A stretch of DNA of 64,000 nucleotides from Leuconostoc carnosum. GTDB lineage: Bacteria > Bacillota > Bacilli > Lactobacillales > Lactobacillaceae. The position numbers were made by a program, and so were the translations under genes. The stretch's first letter is position 1. Every line of letters starts with the position of its first letter. Below are positions 63,830 through 64,000 of this stretch, piece after piece. The notes beneath the pieces were generated by a model that was not told where the DNA came from, did no database searches, and saw only the letters and a program-made list of their open reading frames with translations. The DNA lies in NCBI RefSeq assembly GCF_014207505.1, contig NZ_JACHGL010000003.1, forward strand, positions 1 to 64,000, read 5' to 3'.

Positions 63830-64000
63830 TTATTCGATTGCCATTCGTGACATCAATGTCTGGTAAACAATAGCAACCACATACACGCCAATCACTCGAT
63901 CTAAGTAATCCGTACCCACTTGTACCAAGAAAACTGACAGTGCTTGGTTCAAACCAAAACCATGTAAGACCTGAACAATCATACTTGATCCAGATGATGT
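63830..64000 (-). CDS. C-terminal end of an integral membrane protein, cut by window edge
   Basis: The last 56 residues of a gene entering from the right edge: GFGLNQALSVFLVQVGTD, then YLDRVIGVYVVAIVYQTL and the end SRMAIE. Two hydrophobic helices with a short D-x-x-D-R loop. This resembles the end of ECF-type substrate-binding components or similar small transporters, but the fragment is too short to assign. Confidence 0.6.
   Translation of the reverse strand, partial: TSSGSSMIVQVLHGFGLNQALSVFLVQVGTDYLDRVIGVYVVAIVYQTLMSRMAIE

Overview
The window is 64 kb of a low-GC Gram-positive lactic acid bacterium, most likely Leuconostoc or a close relative in the Leuconostocaceae. Reasons: an archaeal-type phosphoenolpyruvate carboxylase (rare in Firmicutes but known in Leuconostoc and Oenococcus), Firmicute gene sets (rpoY-rnjA, tatD-rnmV-rsmA-veg, nusB-asp23, gatCAB, YkoEDC), a methionine T-box of the Lactobacillales type, and no nearby biosynthesis genes for the thiamine and niacin whose importers are present. 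It is core chromosome. The only mobile traces are a tyrosine-integrase tail and the first codons of a DNA methyltransferase at the extreme left edge.

Layout. 0.4-13.5 kb, minus strand: alsS, obg, uvrC, pyrG with a CTP-sensing attenuator, rlmCD, dagK, gatCAB. 13.7-14.3 kb, plus strand: rpsO and rpsT. 14.4-29.8 kb, mostly minus strand: holA-comEC-comEA, an unassigned structured RNA of about 240 nt, glmU, purR, a metal-type ABC transporter, veg-rsmA-rnmV-tatD, asp23-nusB, efp, a MarR regulator and a LOG protein. 30-34.6 kb, plus strand: rpoY-rnjA, ppcA and a second lipid-kinase-like gene. 34.6-45.7 kb is rich in metal and SAM control: a degenerate ADP-ribosylglycohydrolase, metK behind a SAM riboswitch-like leader, two VIT transporters divergent from a Cys-less PerR/Fur regulator with shared operators, and a P-type ATPase behind a manganese riboswitch. 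45.7-51.1 kb: a Met T-box operon, metQ-metQ-M20 peptidase-metN-metI. 51.2-53.1 kb: nagA-gntR with its operator. 53.8-57.6 kb: tRNA-Gln and a TPP-riboswitch operon ykoE-ykoD-ykoC-tenA. 57.7-64 kb: a DyP peroxidase with a PerR-like box, an NrtR-like regulator and NiaP-like transporter, topB, a Nudix hydrolase and a cut-off membrane protein gene.

Three patterns cut across genes. (1) At nine genes (alsS, obg, rlmCD, dagK, purR, tatD, one VIT gene, a DUF1275 gene, nagA) a strong Shine-Dalgarno sequence is not next to the start codon. It is followed at once or within about 13 nt by an RNA stem or nested stems, and the start codon comes 5-15 nt after the last arm. The stem could bring the Shine-Dalgarno to the start codon. 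(2) Five genes have an extended -10 box (TGN plus hexamer) that ends only 5-6 nt before the ATG and have no usable Shine-Dalgarno, which predicts leaderless mRNAs. (3) RNA-based control is dense: attenuator, T-box, SAM-like, Mn and TPP leaders, plus an unassigned RNA. All functional calls rest on reading the translations and motifs by eye; no database search was run.
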